64,000 nt of DNA, from contig JAKSTZ010000006.1 of assembly GCA_024402335.1 (NCBI GenBank), forward strand, positions 27,382 to 91,381. The letters run 5' to 3'. The stretch comes from Bacteroidales bacterium. GTDB taxonomy: Bacteria > Bacteroidota > Bacteroidia > Bacteroidales > UBA1715. The notes under the pieces were generated by a model. The model searched no databases and was not told the DNA's origin. It saw nothing but the letters and a program-made list of their open reading frames with translations. Both the position numbers and the translations under genes were made by a program. Positions 36,653-45,290 of the stretch are shown one piece after another (position 1 is the stretch's first letter; every line of letters starts with the position of its first letter).

Positions 36653-37453
36653 CTATTCAAAACTCATGCCAAGTTTTACTTTTAGTTGTTGATTCTTTAC
36701 AACTTGTGCGTCCCAATCTTCGTAGTCGTAGTGTAGGTTACCGAATAACCATTCACATCCGACAGAAAATTTATAAACTCTAATGTTAAAGCCAAATGCA
36801 TAGTTTACACCCCAACCAATAGCTGTTTGTTCTTCAGTTTTTGTTGGTAATAAATCATTACCGACAAGTTGATAGCCTCCCCATTCGTCGCCTGTATTTC
36901 TGCGTTCAAATATTGGCGCGTTTGAAACTACAGATGTTTGATATGCAGGAATTTTAAAGTAGTTTACTGCAAATGTAGGACATGCTTTTGCTGTAAGGTC
37001 AATGTATAACCCTTTTGTAGGGCTAATAGTTGCTATTGCACCAACATTCAAAGAATAAGTGACAGTCAAATCGTTGAATGATTCTTCATCATCTAAAACT
37101 ATACCACCAGCTTTTTGTTGGTGTGCTTTGAAATTGTAATAGTTTGCTCCCAAGTCGATGAAATCTACACAAAGACCAGCTTTAAAACCGTCAATTAACC
37201 ATGAGATAGGGTGGATGTAGAAGTTGGCGCCAACGTTCAATGCACCAGAATAATGTCTTAAATCTGAACCAAATCTGTCTTTGTAGTATTGGTTTAAGTT
37301 ATTAGGGGTTTCTTGACCGTCGATAGTTCCGTAGTCCATAATAGGACGAATCCAAGTTAAGTTAAAGTACGAGTTGTTTTTTATGTTACCTTGACCAAAA
37401 GCTATGGAAGAGGCAAATAAAAGTGTTGAGATTGCAAGTAAAATTTTCTTCAT
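36653..37453 (-). CDS. Outer-membrane beta-barrel protein of unknown function
   Basis: The 266-residue product has a signal peptide (MKKILLAIS to AFGQ) and alternating aromatic/hydrophobic strands typical of a small barrel, ending in Phe-Glu (KVKLGMSFE) close to the expected C-terminal aromatic. Its own -7 box lies 20 bases upstream. It is cotranscribed with the lipoprotein downstream. Confidence 0.68.
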   Translation of the reverse strand: MKKILLAISTLLFASSIAFGQGNIKNNSYFNLTWIRPIMDYGTIDGQETPNNLNQYYKDRFGSDLRHYSGALNVGANFYIHPISWLIDGFKAGLCVDFIDLGANYYNFKAHQQKAGGIVLDDEESFNDLTVTYSLNVGAIATISPTKGLYIDLTAKACPTFAVNYFKIPAYQTSVVSNAPIFERRNTGDEWGGYQLVGNDLLPTKTEEQTAIGWGVNYAFGFNIRVYKFSVGCEWLFGNLHYDYEDWDAQVVKNQQLKVKLGMSFE

Positions 37454-37473
37454 ATTATTTCTTTTTATATCTA

Positions 37474-37481
37474 CAAATGTA
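37474..37481 (-). promoter_or_regulatory. -7 promoter box for the barrel/lipoprotein pair
   Basis: Leftward TACATTTG, an exact match, 20 bases before the ATG at 37453. Confidence 0.62.
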
Positions 37482-37493
37482 TAAAACTTTGAT

Positions 37494-38060
37494 TTATTTT
37501 AAAAAATTGATTAGTAATTGTTCTGCGTCATTGCACGCTGTTTCTAATTTGTCGTTTATTACGATAGCATCGTATTTCGAGGCAAATTGCATTTCGTATG
37601 TTGCCTTATCTATTCGTTTTTGAATTTCTTCGGCAGAATCTGTTTTTCTTCCTTCAAGTCTTTGACGAAGAACTTCTACTGATGGAGCTTGTATGAATAA
37701 CGATAATGCTTTGTCTCCGAACAATTTCTTTAATCGCATTCCGCCGGCAACATCCACGTCGAAAACAATTACTTTGTTCTTTGCCCAAATTCGTTCGCAT
37801 TCAGACTTGAGTGTTCCGTAAAATCTATTTTCGTACACTTCTTCATATTCTACAAATTCGTTGTTTGCAATTTTGTTTTTGAATTCTTCAACTGTGTAGA
37901 AATAGTATTCTTTTCCGTGTTGTTCGTTTCCTCTTGGCGATCTTGTTGTGGCAGAAATCGAGAATTCCAAAGGAAGACCTTTGTTTAGCAAATATTGAAT
38001 TATTGTGGATTTTCCTGAGCCTGATGGGGCAGAAAGAATCAGCATTTTGTTTTCGCTCAT
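37494..38060 (-). CDS. gmk: Guanylate kinase
   Basis: The 188-residue enzyme converts GMP and ATP to GDP and ADP. It has the P-loop SAPSGSGKST at about 9-18, the GMP-binding SATTRSPRGNEQHGKEYYF segment, FVEYEEVYENRFYGTL, and the lid region RLEGRKTDSAEEI. The length is normal. It lies 9 bases after the yicC gene, so the two are cotranscribed, an arrangement seen in many bacteria. Confidence 0.96.
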   Translation of the reverse strand: MSENKMLILSAPSGSGKSTIIQYLLNKGLPLEFSISATTRSPRGNEQHGKEYYFYTVEEFKNKIANNEFVEYEEVYENRFYGTLKSECERIWAKNKVIVFDVDVAGGMRLKKLFGDKALSLFIQAPSVEVLRQRLEGRKTDSAEEIQKRIDKATYEMQFASKYDAIVINDKLETACNDAEQLLINFLK

Positions 38061-38069
38061 ATTACAGAA

Positions 38070-38945
38070 TTACAGTACGTTTAATACTTGTTCTTTTATC
38101 TTTTCTAGATTGTCTTTCATTTGAACTACAATACGTTGCATGTCGGCATCGTTGGATTTTGAACCAGTTGTATTGATTTCTCGTCCCATTTCTTGTGCGA
38201 TAAAATTTAATTTTTTGCCTGCGTATTGTTCATTTTCCATTGTATCTAAGAAATATTTGCAGTGTTGAGCAAGACGAACCTTTTCTTCGTTGATATCCAA
38301 CTTTTCAACGTAAAAAATCATTTCTTGTTCTAAACGATTCTTGTCTATTTTTTCAGATTCAATGAATTCGTTTAGTGCCGTTTCGATTTTCTCGCGAATT
38401 TTTCCAATTCGTGATTTTTCATACGGTTCTATGCTTGCAAGTAAATCTTGTATTGTGGCAATGTTGCTGCGTAGGTCTTTATCTAATGCGATACCTTCGT
38501 GTTGGCGATATGCAACAATGTTTTCCGTAGCTTTCTTTACGGCTTCCATAACTATAGCCCATTCATTGTCGCTGGCAAAAGGAGTGCTTTCTGTCGCCCA
38601 TATATCAGGCAAGCGTAGTACTGCATCCATAGTTGAAAAATTCTCGGCGCCCAATTCTTTTGCTAAAGAATCTATTTCGGCATAATATGCTTGAGCTAAT
38701 TTTTTTTGAATTTTTCTTTCTCCTGCACCTTCTTTTGTTTCTATGGAAATTGTAATGTCAACTTTTCCACGAATAAGAAAAGAAGAAACATAGTTTCGTA
38801 TTTCAAGATCTTTATCTCTATAGATAGAAGGGATTTTTGAATTTAAATCTAATTGTTTGCTATTGAGAGATTTGACTTCTACAATAACATTTTTTTGAGG
38901 AAGTTCAGCAACGGCTCTTCCGTAGCCTGTCATTGATTGAATCAT
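38070..38945 (-). CDS. YicC family endoribonuclease-type protein
   Basis: The 291-residue protein begins MIQSMTGYGRA, the YicC_N signature, and ends with the DUF1732 domain (NTTGSKSNDADMQR, VQMKDNLEKIKEQVLNVL). YicC proteins are reported as RNases acting with small RNAs in Escherichia coli. Its neighbour gmk is a conserved partner. A -7-like box lies 16 bases upstream. Confidence 0.93.
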   Translation of the reverse strand: MIQSMTGYGRAVAELPQKNVIVEVKSLNSKQLDLNSKIPSIYRDKDLEIRNYVSSFLIRGKVDITISIETKEGAGERKIQKKLAQAYYAEIDSLAKELGAENFSTMDAVLRLPDIWATESTPFASDNEWAIVMEAVKKATENIVAYRQHEGIALDKDLRSNIATIQDLLASIEPYEKSRIGKIREKIETALNEFIESEKIDKNRLEQEMIFYVEKLDINEEKVRLAQHCKYFLDTMENEQYAGKKLNFIAQEMGREINTTGSKSNDADMQRIVVQMKDNLEKIKEQVLNVL

Positions 38946-38961
38946 CGTATCTAAATTTTTG

Positions 38962-38969
38962 CAATAATA
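38962..38969 (-). promoter_or_regulatory. Probable -7 box for yicC-gmk
   Basis: Leftward TATTATTG matches TAnnTTTG at all but one position and sits 16 bases before the yicC ATG. Confidence 0.4.
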
Positions 38970-39056
38970 AGAATTTTATTGAATGTATCCTTGAAAAAAA
39001 GTAAGTGTCTTCTTTTCTTATTTTGCCGAAAATAGACCAATTAAAGGCTTTTTATG

Positions 39057-39085
39057 TTTGTTGTATAAAAAAAAGTGTATCTTTG
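39057..39085 (+). promoter_or_regulatory. Rightward promoter of an intergenic small RNA
   Basis: TTTG at 39057-39060 and TATCTTTG at 39078-39085, 17 bases apart, give both elements of the Bacteroidota promoter. Nothing coding follows on this strand for 3 kb, because yicC and recG both point leftward. Confidence 0.7.
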
Positions 39086-39089
39086 CCGT

Positions 39090-39156
39090 GAAGAATTAAC
39101 TTACTTTACACACCTCTCGGAGGGACGGCACCCCAAGTCGTCCCTCCATTTTTTTT
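39090..39156 (+). ncRNA. Candidate small RNA of about 66 nt between yicC and recG
   Basis: A full promoter at 39057-39085 is followed within 75 bases by a strong terminator, and the stretch has no open reading frame of useful length. The 5' part is unstructured (about 39091-39110, pyrimidine and A-rich). CCTC-TCG-GAGG at 39113-39123 can form a small hairpin that shares its GGAGG arm with the terminator stem, so the two folds exclude each other. The T tract overlaps the recG stop codon on the other strand. I do not recognise the family; a match to a known Bacteroidales RNA family is possible. Confidence 0.6.
39119..39156 (+). terminator. Terminator of the candidate small RNA
   Basis: GGAGGGACG (39119-39127) pairs perfectly with CGTCCCTCC (39139-39147) around an 11-base loop, followed by A and eight T residues. 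No U tract exists in the leftward direction, so it does not serve recG or yicC. Confidence 0.88.
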
Positions 39157-41263
39157 AACTAATATCTCTCCACGAGACTGTCGTTGAATTCCTTTTTTGT
39201 ATTTCGGCCTTTAGTACAGCATTTTCTGGTAGTGAAAGTGAAGGGTCTTTTTCTACAATAGAAAAAGCTTCGTTTCTTGCCAAATTTAGTATTTGTCCGT
39301 CGCGGGCGAGGTTTGCAAGTTTAAATGTTATAGGTAGTCCGCTTTGTTGTGTACCTTCTATATCGCCTGGGCCACGTAATTTCATGTCCAATTCTGCCAG
39401 TTGGAATCCGTCGGTTGTTTGTACCATAGCTTCCAAACGTGATTGCCCGTCTTTGCTTAGTTTGTTGCCTGCCATGAGAACACAATATGACATGTCAGCT
39501 CCTCGGCCAACACGGCCTCGAAGTTGGTGGAGTTGTGAAAGTCCGAAACGCTCGGCGCTTTCTATGACCATTACTGTTGCGTTTGGTACATTTACACCGA
39601 CTTCAATGACTGTAGTCGCCACCATAATTTGTGCTTCGCCAGATGCAAATTTTTGCATGGCTTCGTCTTTCTCGGCAGGTTTCATTTTGCCGTGCACCAT
39701 TATAGTATTGTATCTTGGTGCAGGAAATATCTGTGTTATTATTTCGTATCCAGCTTCAAGGTCTTTAAAGTCCATACGTTCCGATTCTTGGATAAGTGGA
39801 TAGACAATATAGACTTGTCGTCCTAATGCTATTTGATCTCGCATTAGTTCGTACATTTTTTGTCTGTTTGTGTCCCGAAGCATGGTGGTTTTTATCGGTT
39901 TTCGTCCGGGTGGCAGTTCATCTATGACGGATACGTCTAAGTCTCCGTATAATGTCATCGCCAATGTTCGTGGAATAGGAGTGGCTGTCATTACTAATAC
40001 ATGCGGTTGTATTTCATTTTTACTCCACAGCTTAGCTCGTTGGGCTACCCCAAAACGATGTTGTTCATCGATGACGCATAAACCAATGTTTTTGAATTGT
40101 ACCGTATCTTCCAGTAAAGCGTGAGTTCCAACAATCAAATGTATAGTTCCATCTAAAAGTCCTTGGAAAATTTCCGTTCTTGCTTTCTTTGGCGTGGATC
40201 CCGTAAGTATGGCAACGTTGATAGGTAGATCTTTTAGTAGTTCTTGTATTGATTTTGCATGTTGTTGGGCCAATATTTCGGTTGGAGCCATCATACATGC
40301 TTGATATCCATTGTCTATAGCCATTAGCATAGCCAATACAGCAACTAAAGTTTTTCCGCTTCCGACATCTCCTTGTACCAATCGATTCATGTGTTTTTCC
40401 GATTCTACATCTTTTCTGATTTCACTCATTACACGGATTTGTGCTCTTGTTAGAGGAAAAGGCAGATGTTCTTTGTAAAATGTAGGTAACAGTTTATCGT
40501 TGGCTCTTATAAATTGATGTCCTTTTATCGTTTCAGTGTTTTTTTGCTTACGCATAGCCATAACGAGTTGAACCCAAAATAGTTCCTCGAATTTTATGCG
40601 TAATTGTGCTTTCGAAATCTGATTAAGATTTGAAGGCATGTGTAGAGATCGAAGGGTGTTGTTTAAGTCTGGAAGTTGATATTTCTCTAACAGATATTTC
40701 GGCAGTGTTTCTTTTATGTCGTTCGGAGCAAGGTTTGCAAATGCGTTTTCCATTATAGTACGCATTACTTTTCCGGTGATGTTTGCTTTTTTTGTTTTCT
40801 CGGTAGCGGGATAAACACCTTGAAATTCAGCCTGTGAATGATTGATGAATTTCGTCAACTCTTCAATGTCGGGATGAGTCATACTTAATGTTCCGTGGAA
40901 ATCTGCCACTTTCCCGAAAACCACATAATCTATGCCTGCTTTTATGCTTGGGTCTACCCATTTAATTCCTTTGAACCAGGTTAGTTCTATTCGTCCTGTG
41001 CCGTCTGTAAAAATAGCTTTAAGATATGCTTTTGCTCCAACGCCGATAATCTGCTTGGAAATAAATCTTCCTTTGATTTGTACAGCGGCTTGTGAAGGAG
41101 CGAGTTCAGCTATTGTATAGAATTTACTTCTATCAACATAACGGAAAGGGAGAAAAGTAATTAGGTCATAAATTGTAAATATGCCTAATTCTGTTTTTAA
41201 CAGATTTGCACGGTTGGGCCCTACTCCTGTAAGATATTGTATGTCGTCGCTTAGGTGTATCAT
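39155..41263 (-). CDS. recG: ATP-dependent DNA helicase RecG
   Basis: The 702-residue helicase remodels stalled replication forks and Holliday junctions. It has an N-terminal OB-fold wedge domain (about 60-150), and SF2 helicase motifs: I GDVGSGKT near 290, Ia MAPTEILA, II DEQHRFG, III TATPIPRT, and VI QLRGRVGRG, followed by the RecG C-terminal LAELDMKLRGPGD segment. The start codon overlaps the stop of the upstream gene by 4 bases (ATGA), which suggests coupled translation. Confidence 0.96.
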   Translation of the reverse strand: MIHLSDDIQYLTGVGPNRANLLKTELGIFTIYDLITFLPFRYVDRSKFYTIAELAPSQAAVQIKGRFISKQIIGVGAKAYLKAIFTDGTGRIELTWFKGIKWVDPSIKAGIDYVVFGKVADFHGTLSMTHPDIEELTKFINHSQAEFQGVYPATEKTKKANITGKVMRTIMENAFANLAPNDIKETLPKYLLEKYQLPDLNNTLRSLHMPSNLNQISKAQLRIKFEELFWVQLVMAMRKQKNTETIKGHQFIRANDKLLPTFYKEHLPFPLTRAQIRVMSEIRKDVESEKHMNRLVQGDVGSGKTLVAVLAMLMAIDNGYQACMMAPTEILAQQHAKSIQELLKDLPINVAILTGSTPKKARTEIFQGLLDGTIHLIVGTHALLEDTVQFKNIGLCVIDEQHRFGVAQRAKLWSKNEIQPHVLVMTATPIPRTLAMTLYGDLDVSVIDELPPGRKPIKTTMLRDTNRQKMYELMRDQIALGRQVYIVYPLIQESERMDFKDLEAGYEIITQIFPAPRYNTIMVHGKMKPAEKDEAMQKFASGEAQIMVATTVIEVGVNVPNATVMVIESAERFGLSQLHQLRGRVGRGADMSYCVLMAGNKLSKDGQSRLEAMVQTTDGFQLAELDMKLRGPGDIEGTQQSGLPITFKLANLARDGQILNLARNEAFSIVEKDPSLSLPENAVLKAEIQKRNSTTVSWRDIS

Positions 41264-42258
41264 TTATCTATTTTCCCGTTTAGTCTTACTCGTAGGTAGA
41301 TTTGTTGAGAATTGTCCCAGATACCATCAAGATAGTGCATACACCAGCGGAAGCTTGCCTGTACGTTGTTTCTGTTTAGAACGTATAAGATTGCATCGAT
41401 TCTACTATAATTTCCACATCGGAATAATGGATCTCCTAAAGGAAGATGTGTGCCGTCTCCTTTATAATAGATAGCATCTATTCCTATGAATTTTTTCTGT
41501 ATGTAAGCAGTTCCGTAAAAAGCAAGGGAACGGAGTGGGCTAATAATGGTTGTATCTTTGCGATTGCTATACCATGTGTTTACGAATCCTCCGGAAATAG
41601 AAAGAGAATCAAACCATGTATTTTTAACGTCGTAACCGAGATTTAATCCGAATATGCCATTGTCGGCAACTGATTTTTTCCCACGTTCACCTTCTGCATG
41701 ATGGCGATAATAGAACATGTCGGTAACGAAAAAGTTCCAAAATTTTGTTATGCCGCTAAAACCAGTGACGAATTTTTCGCAATATCCGGCATTAACTTGA
41801 GTGTACCAATCGAAAAGCACCGTTTGGCTTCCATATTTGTGTGAAAAAATTCCTCGTGCCCCCTGATAATTAGGACGATAGTATAAAAGTGAATCAGTGT
41901 ATGCAATCTTTGGAAAATCAGCATTTTCGATAGGAAACGAGCCTATTTGAAAATTAAGAAAGTTGTTTGTGTATTGATAAAAACAGGTAAGAACCGGTTC
42001 GTGTGCAAACATTTTTTCGCCGTGTTCTATTAAGTAACTTCCTCCTGCATGAATAGCTTGGTTGCTGTCGATTTCCAATCCTCCGGTAAGAGAAAGTCGT
42101 GTTCCAAGTATCGTTTCCGGATAACCGTATTTTGTCGTGAATTCTCTGTTGTCGCCAATAAAATCGTGTCCGACATTCCAAAGAACTGTTTGGGAAAACA
42201 CGTTGGTTATGAATAGAATGTGAAATATAAAAAGTAGTAGTGTAAATGACTTTTTCAT
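41260..42258 (-). CDS. Outer-membrane beta-barrel (porin-like) protein
   Basis: The 332-residue product has a signal peptide (MKKSFTLLL to NVFSQ) and repeated amphipathic strands rich in Tyr, Trp and Gly through to its end. It looks like a porin-like barrel of about 14-16 strands. No characterised family was recognised. The frame extends 33 codons upstream into the divergent wbpE-type gene, but the signal peptide fixes the start at 42258. It is cotranscribed with recG through an ATGA overlap. Confidence 0.75.
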   Translation of the reverse strand: MKKSFTLLLFIFHILFITNVFSQTVLWNVGHDFIGDNREFTTKYGYPETILGTRLSLTGGLEIDSNQAIHAGGSYLIEHGEKMFAHEPVLTCFYQYTNNFLNFQIGSFPIENADFPKIAYTDSLLYYRPNYQGARGIFSHKYGSQTVLFDWYTQVNAGYCEKFVTGFSGITKFWNFFVTDMFYYRHHAEGERGKKSVADNGIFGLNLGYDVKNTWFDSLSISGGFVNTWYSNRKDTTIISPLRSLAFYGTAYIQKKFIGIDAIYYKGDGTHLPLGDPLFRCGNYSRIDAILYVLNRNNVQASFRWCMHYLDGIWDNSQQIYLRVRLNGKIDK

Positions 42259-42293
42259 TGTCAATTGATGATAAAAATCGCTAAATATATTGG

Positions 42294-42301
42294 CAAAAGT
42301 A
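42294..42301 (-). promoter_or_regulatory. Leftward -7 box for the barrel-recG operon
   Basis: Leftward TACTTTTG, an exact match, 35 bases before the ATG at 42258. It lies back to back with the rightward box at 42313. Confidence 0.55.
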
Positions 42302-42312
42302 GTGATTTTCTC

Positions 42313-42320
42313 TAATTTTG
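42313..42320 (+). promoter_or_regulatory. Rightward -7 box for the wbpE-wbpD-wbpB operon
   Basis: TAATTTTG, an exact match, 23 bases before the ATG at 42344. A TTG at 42290-42292, 20 bases upstream, could serve as the -33 element, and it overlaps the leftward promoter. Confidence 0.6.
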
Positions 42321-42343
42321 TAAACAATGAGTGATATGAATTT

Positions 42344-43471
42344 ATGAAGCCAATCAAAATGCTTGACCTACAAGGTCAGAGGGAAAGAATCCAAGATGAA
42401 TTACGCCTCGAAATGCAAGAGGTTTTGGATTCTGCGGCTTTTGTAAAAGGAAAAAAAGTTGTTGAATTTCAGGAAAATTTACAACGATATTTACAAGTAA
42501 AACATGTCATTCCTGTTGGTAATGGTACCGATGCTTTACTTATTTCGCTTCTTGCCTTAGGCTTGGAAAAAGGAGATGAGGTTATTACGACTCCATTTAC
42601 GTTTGTTTCTACTGTTGAAGTTATTGTGCGTTTAGGGCTTATTCCTGTTTTTGTGGATGTTTGCCCTGATACATATTGCATAGATGTGAATAAAATAGAA
42701 TCTGCTATCACGTCTAAAACCAAAGCTATTGTTCCTGTTCATTTATTTGGACAAAATGCAGATATGAGCGCAATACTTTCGTTGGCGAAAAAATATAATT
42801 TGTATGTGCTGGAGGACGCATGTCAGTCAATTGGAGCAGAATATCGTTTTGAGAATGGAAACAAGCAATTTTCCGGATGCATTGGTGATGTTGGTTGTTT
42901 GTCGTTTTTCCCTTCGAAAAATTTAGGCGCTTTTGGTGATGGTGGCGCAATTCTTACAAATAATGATGCGTTGTCGGAAAAAGCCCGCTGCTTGGCCAAT
43001 CATGGAATGACGGAACGATATGTGTACGAAATGGTGGGCATGAATTCGCGTTTGGATAGTTTGCAGGCTGCGGTTTTGAATGTGAAACTTCGTTATTTAC
43101 AAGGTTATACCACGAAAAGACAATGGACTGCATCTTTGTATGATAAAGCATTTTCTTCGTCTGAATATATTACGATTCCAAAGAAACAGGCATGCTCAGA
43201 ACACGTATATAATCAATATACAATACAACTTCATCCTTCTAAAAATCGTGATGTGTTCCGAAAACAATTAGAAGAAAAAGGGATACCGACAATGATTTAC
43301 TATCCAATACCATTACATTTGCAGTCGGCATATTCTAATGGACGATATAAGGAAGGCTCTTTTCCTGTTTCCGAACGATTAGCAAGGCAAGTGCTTTCTT
43401 TGCCTATTCATACGGAAATGGATGAAGAACAAATTGACTATATAACGACAACAATACTATCATTACTATGA
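42344..43471 (+). CDS. wbpE: DegT/DnrJ/EryC1/StrS sugar aminotransferase (WbpE type)
   Basis: The 375-residue PLP enzyme adds an amino group to a keto nucleotide sugar. It has the family pattern [16 protein letters not shown], the cofactor Asp in [12 protein letters not shown] (about 158), and the catalytic Lys192 in [16 protein letters not shown]. The two next genes encode WbpD- and WbpB-type enzymes, so the likely substrate is UDP-3-keto-GlcNAcA, giving the 3-amino sugar. Gene spacing is 1 base to wbpD. The name rests on context, because the family contains many substrates. Confidence 0.85.
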   Translation: MKPIKMLDLQGQRERIQDELRLEMQEVLDSAAFVKGKKVVEFQENLQRYLQVKHVIPVGNGTDALLISLLALGLEKGDEVITTPFTFVSTVEVIVRLGLIPVFVDVCPDTYCIDVNKIESAITSKTKAIVPVHLFGQNADMSAILSLAKKYNLYVLEDACQSIGAEYRFENGNKQFSGCIGDVGCLSFFPSKNLGAFGDGGAILTNNDALSEKARCLANHGMTERYVYEMVGMNSRLDSLQAAVLNVKLRYLQGYTTKRQWTASLYDKAFSSSEYITIPKKQACSEHVYNQYTIQLHPSKNRDVFRKQLEEKGIPTMIYYPIPLHLQSAYSNGRYKEGSFPVSERLARQVLSLPIHTEMDEEQIDYITTTILSLL

Positions 43472-43472
43472 T

Positions 43473-44051
43473 ATGGAAACGAACTATTTTGTACATTCGA
43501 CTGCGGTGATAGATGAACCTTGTTCTATAGGAGAAGGAACGAAAATCTGGCATTTTACTCATGTCATGTCTGATTGTGAGATAGGTAAGAATTGCAATAT
43601 CGGACAAAACGTGATGATAGCACCTAAGGTTGTGTTAGGAAATAATGTGAAAGTTCAAAATAACGTGTCAGTTTATTCCGGCGTTATGTGCGAAGATGAT
43701 GTGTTTTTAGGACCGTCAATGGTTTTTACCAATGTATTAAATCCTCGTAGTTTTGTCAATAGAAAATCGGAATTCAAACAAACTATTGTAAGAAAAGGTG
43801 CTACGATAGGTGCAAATGCAACGATAGTTTGTGGAATAGAAATTGGCGAATATGCGTTGATAGGTGCAGGGACGGTTGTTACTAAAAATGTAAAACCGTA
43901 TGCTTTGGTTGTTGGCAATCCGGCAAAGCAGATTGGTTGGGTAAGTGAAAACGGGCAGAAGCTTGTCTTTGACGCAACTAATTGTGCTGTTTGTCCGGAA
44001 ACTAAGCAGATTTATGAATTACAAGGTGGTCAAGTTGTAAAAAAACAATAG
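43473..44051 (+). CDS. wbpD: Left-handed beta-helix N-acetyltransferase (WbpD type)
   Basis: The 192-residue protein is made of hexapeptide repeats (residues about 10-150, for example [38 protein letters not shown]), with the AcCoA-site region [10 protein letters not shown] and a C-terminal segment carrying two Cys. It matches UDP-2-acetamido-3-amino-glucuronate N-acetyltransferases, which complete the 3-acetamido group using acetyl-CoA. The next gene starts at the base after its stop. Confidence 0.88.
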   Translation: METNYFVHSTAVIDEPCSIGEGTKIWHFTHVMSDCEIGKNCNIGQNVMIAPKVVLGNNVKVQNNVSVYSGVMCEDDVFLGPSMVFTNVLNPRSFVNRKSEFKQTIVRKGATIGANATIVCGIEIGEYALIGAGTVVTKNVKPYALVVGNPAKQIGWVSENGQKLVFDATNCAVCPETKQIYELQGGQVVKKQ

Positions 44052-45059
44052 ATGGTTCGTTTTGTTGTTGTTGGTTGTGGATTTATAGGAGGGCGATATG
44101 TGAATCTGATTTCGCAGAATACAGAGGCGCAATTGGTGGCATTATGTGATGCAGATCCTATTGCGTCACAACGTTTTAACTTGAAAAATTGTCCTGTTTT
44201 TCCAACTATTGAAGATTTATTGTCGTCAGACGTGCAATTTGATGTGGCGGTGATTTGTACTCCGAATGGCTTACATGCAGAGCATGCGTTGGCATTCTTA
44301 GAGTCGAATCATCATGTTGTTGTGGAAAAGCCATTTACATTGACGACAGAAGACGCATTGCGTGTTATACAAAAATCACAGGAAGTAAATCGACACGTTT
44401 TTTGCGTTATGCAAAATCGCTTTTCTCCAGTTTCTCAATGGTTGCATGATATTGTTTCCAACAATTTGTTAGGAAATATATATATGGTAGATGTTAATTG
44501 TTACTGGAATCGTGATGAACGATATTATACGAAACAAAGTTGGCATGGAACAAAGAATTTAGATGGCGGAACGTTGTTTACCCAGTTCTCACATTATATA
44601 GATTTGATATGTTGGTTATTTGGTGATGTTGCCAACGTTCAATCTCGGCTCTTAAATTTTTCTCATCAAAATATGATAGAGTTTGAGGATAGTGGTGTTG
44701 TGAATTTTGATTTGAAAAATGGAGGAGTTGGTACATTTTCATATAGTACGTCGGTGTGGAATTCTACACTGGAAAGTTCAATGTTGCTATTAGGAGAGTT
44801 TGGTTCTGTGAAAATTTCGGGGCAATATATGGATGAAATAGCGTATTGTTCGATAAAAGATTACAATGTTCCAGAAAATATGCGTCAATATTGGGTTGGA
44901 AACGAAAAACAGCAGGAAAATAAATTCTGTAATCATAAGTGTTTGATACAAAATGTTATAGATGTTATCATGCGTAAATCCGCTGTTGCAATAAAACCTT
45001 CGGAAGCAGTACAAGTTGTTGATGTAATAGAAAAAATATATAAAAATAGAGTGTTGTAA
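44052..45059 (+). CDS. wbpB: Gfo/Idh/MocA-family nucleotide-sugar dehydrogenase (WbpB type)
   Basis: The 335-residue NAD-dependent enzyme has a Rossmann motif VVGCGFIGGRYV at the N-terminus, the EKP motif (Glu92-Lys93-Pro94) that positions the catalytic Lys, and a C-terminal alpha/beta domain with GGTLFTQFSHYID. With WbpE and WbpD types adjacent, it most likely oxidises C3 of UDP-GlcNAcA. WbpA (UDP-GlcNAc 6-dehydrogenase) and WbpI (epimerase) are not in the window and must lie elsewhere if the pathway is complete. Confidence 0.83.
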   Translation: MVRFVVVGCGFIGGRYVNLISQNTEAQLVALCDADPIASQRFNLKNCPVFPTIEDLLSSDVQFDVAVICTPNGLHAEHALAFLESNHHVVVEKPFTLTTEDALRVIQKSQEVNRHVFCVMQNRFSPVSQWLHDIVSNNLLGNIYMVDVNCYWNRDERYYTKQSWHGTKNLDGGTLFTQFSHYIDLICWLFGDVANVQSRLLNFSHQNMIEFEDSGVVNFDLKNGGVGTFSYSTSVWNSTLESSMLLLGEFGSVKISGQYMDEIAYCSIKDYNVPENMRQYWVGNEKQQENKFCNHKCLIQNVIDVIMRKSAVAIKPSEAVQVVDVIEKIYKNRVL

Positions 45060-45123
45060 TTTATTGAATAGTAATTATTTATAATTTAATACAGATAAAA
45101 ATGAAAAAAAACTAAAGAAAATA

Positions 45124-45153
45124 TTTGTGTGAATGAAAAAAAGTGTACATTTG
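45124..45153 (+). promoter_or_regulatory. Promoter of tRNA-Asp
   Basis: TTTG at 45124-45127 and TACATTTG at 45146-45153, 18 bases apart. The tRNA begins 14 bases after the -7 box. Confidence 0.75.
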
Positions 45154-45167
45154 CACATCGAAAATCT

Positions 45168-45241
45168 GGTGCGGTAGTTCAGCTGGTTAGAATATCGGCC
45201 TGTCACGCCGAGGGTCGCGGGTTCGAGTCCCGTCCGCACCG
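45168..45241 (+). tRNA. tRNA-Asp (GTC)
   Basis: The 74-nt gene folds to a full cloverleaf: acceptor GGTGCGG with CCGCACC, D loop AGCTGGTTAGA, anticodon loop CTGTCAC with anticodon GTC, and T loop GTTCGAGTC. CCA is not encoded. Confidence 0.97.
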
Positions 45242-45244
45242 CAG

Positions 45245-45271
45245 AAAGCCTAACGAAAGTTAGGCTTTTTT
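45245..45271 (+). terminator. Terminator after tRNA-Asp
   Basis: AAAGCCTAAC and GTTAGGCTTT form a perfect 10-bp stem with a GAAA tetraloop, followed by a T run. Confidence 0.95.
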
Positions 45272-45290
45272 TGTTTGAAATTTTTGTCGT

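Noticed and set aside
39384..39803. A 139-codon plus-strand frame downstream of the candidate small RNA
   Set aside because: It is antisense to conserved recG helicase motifs, and the small RNA terminator lies between the promoter and this frame.
45168..45241. tRNA genes considered as integration (att) sites
   Set aside because: No integrase and no direct repeat of a tRNA 3' end was seen in the window.
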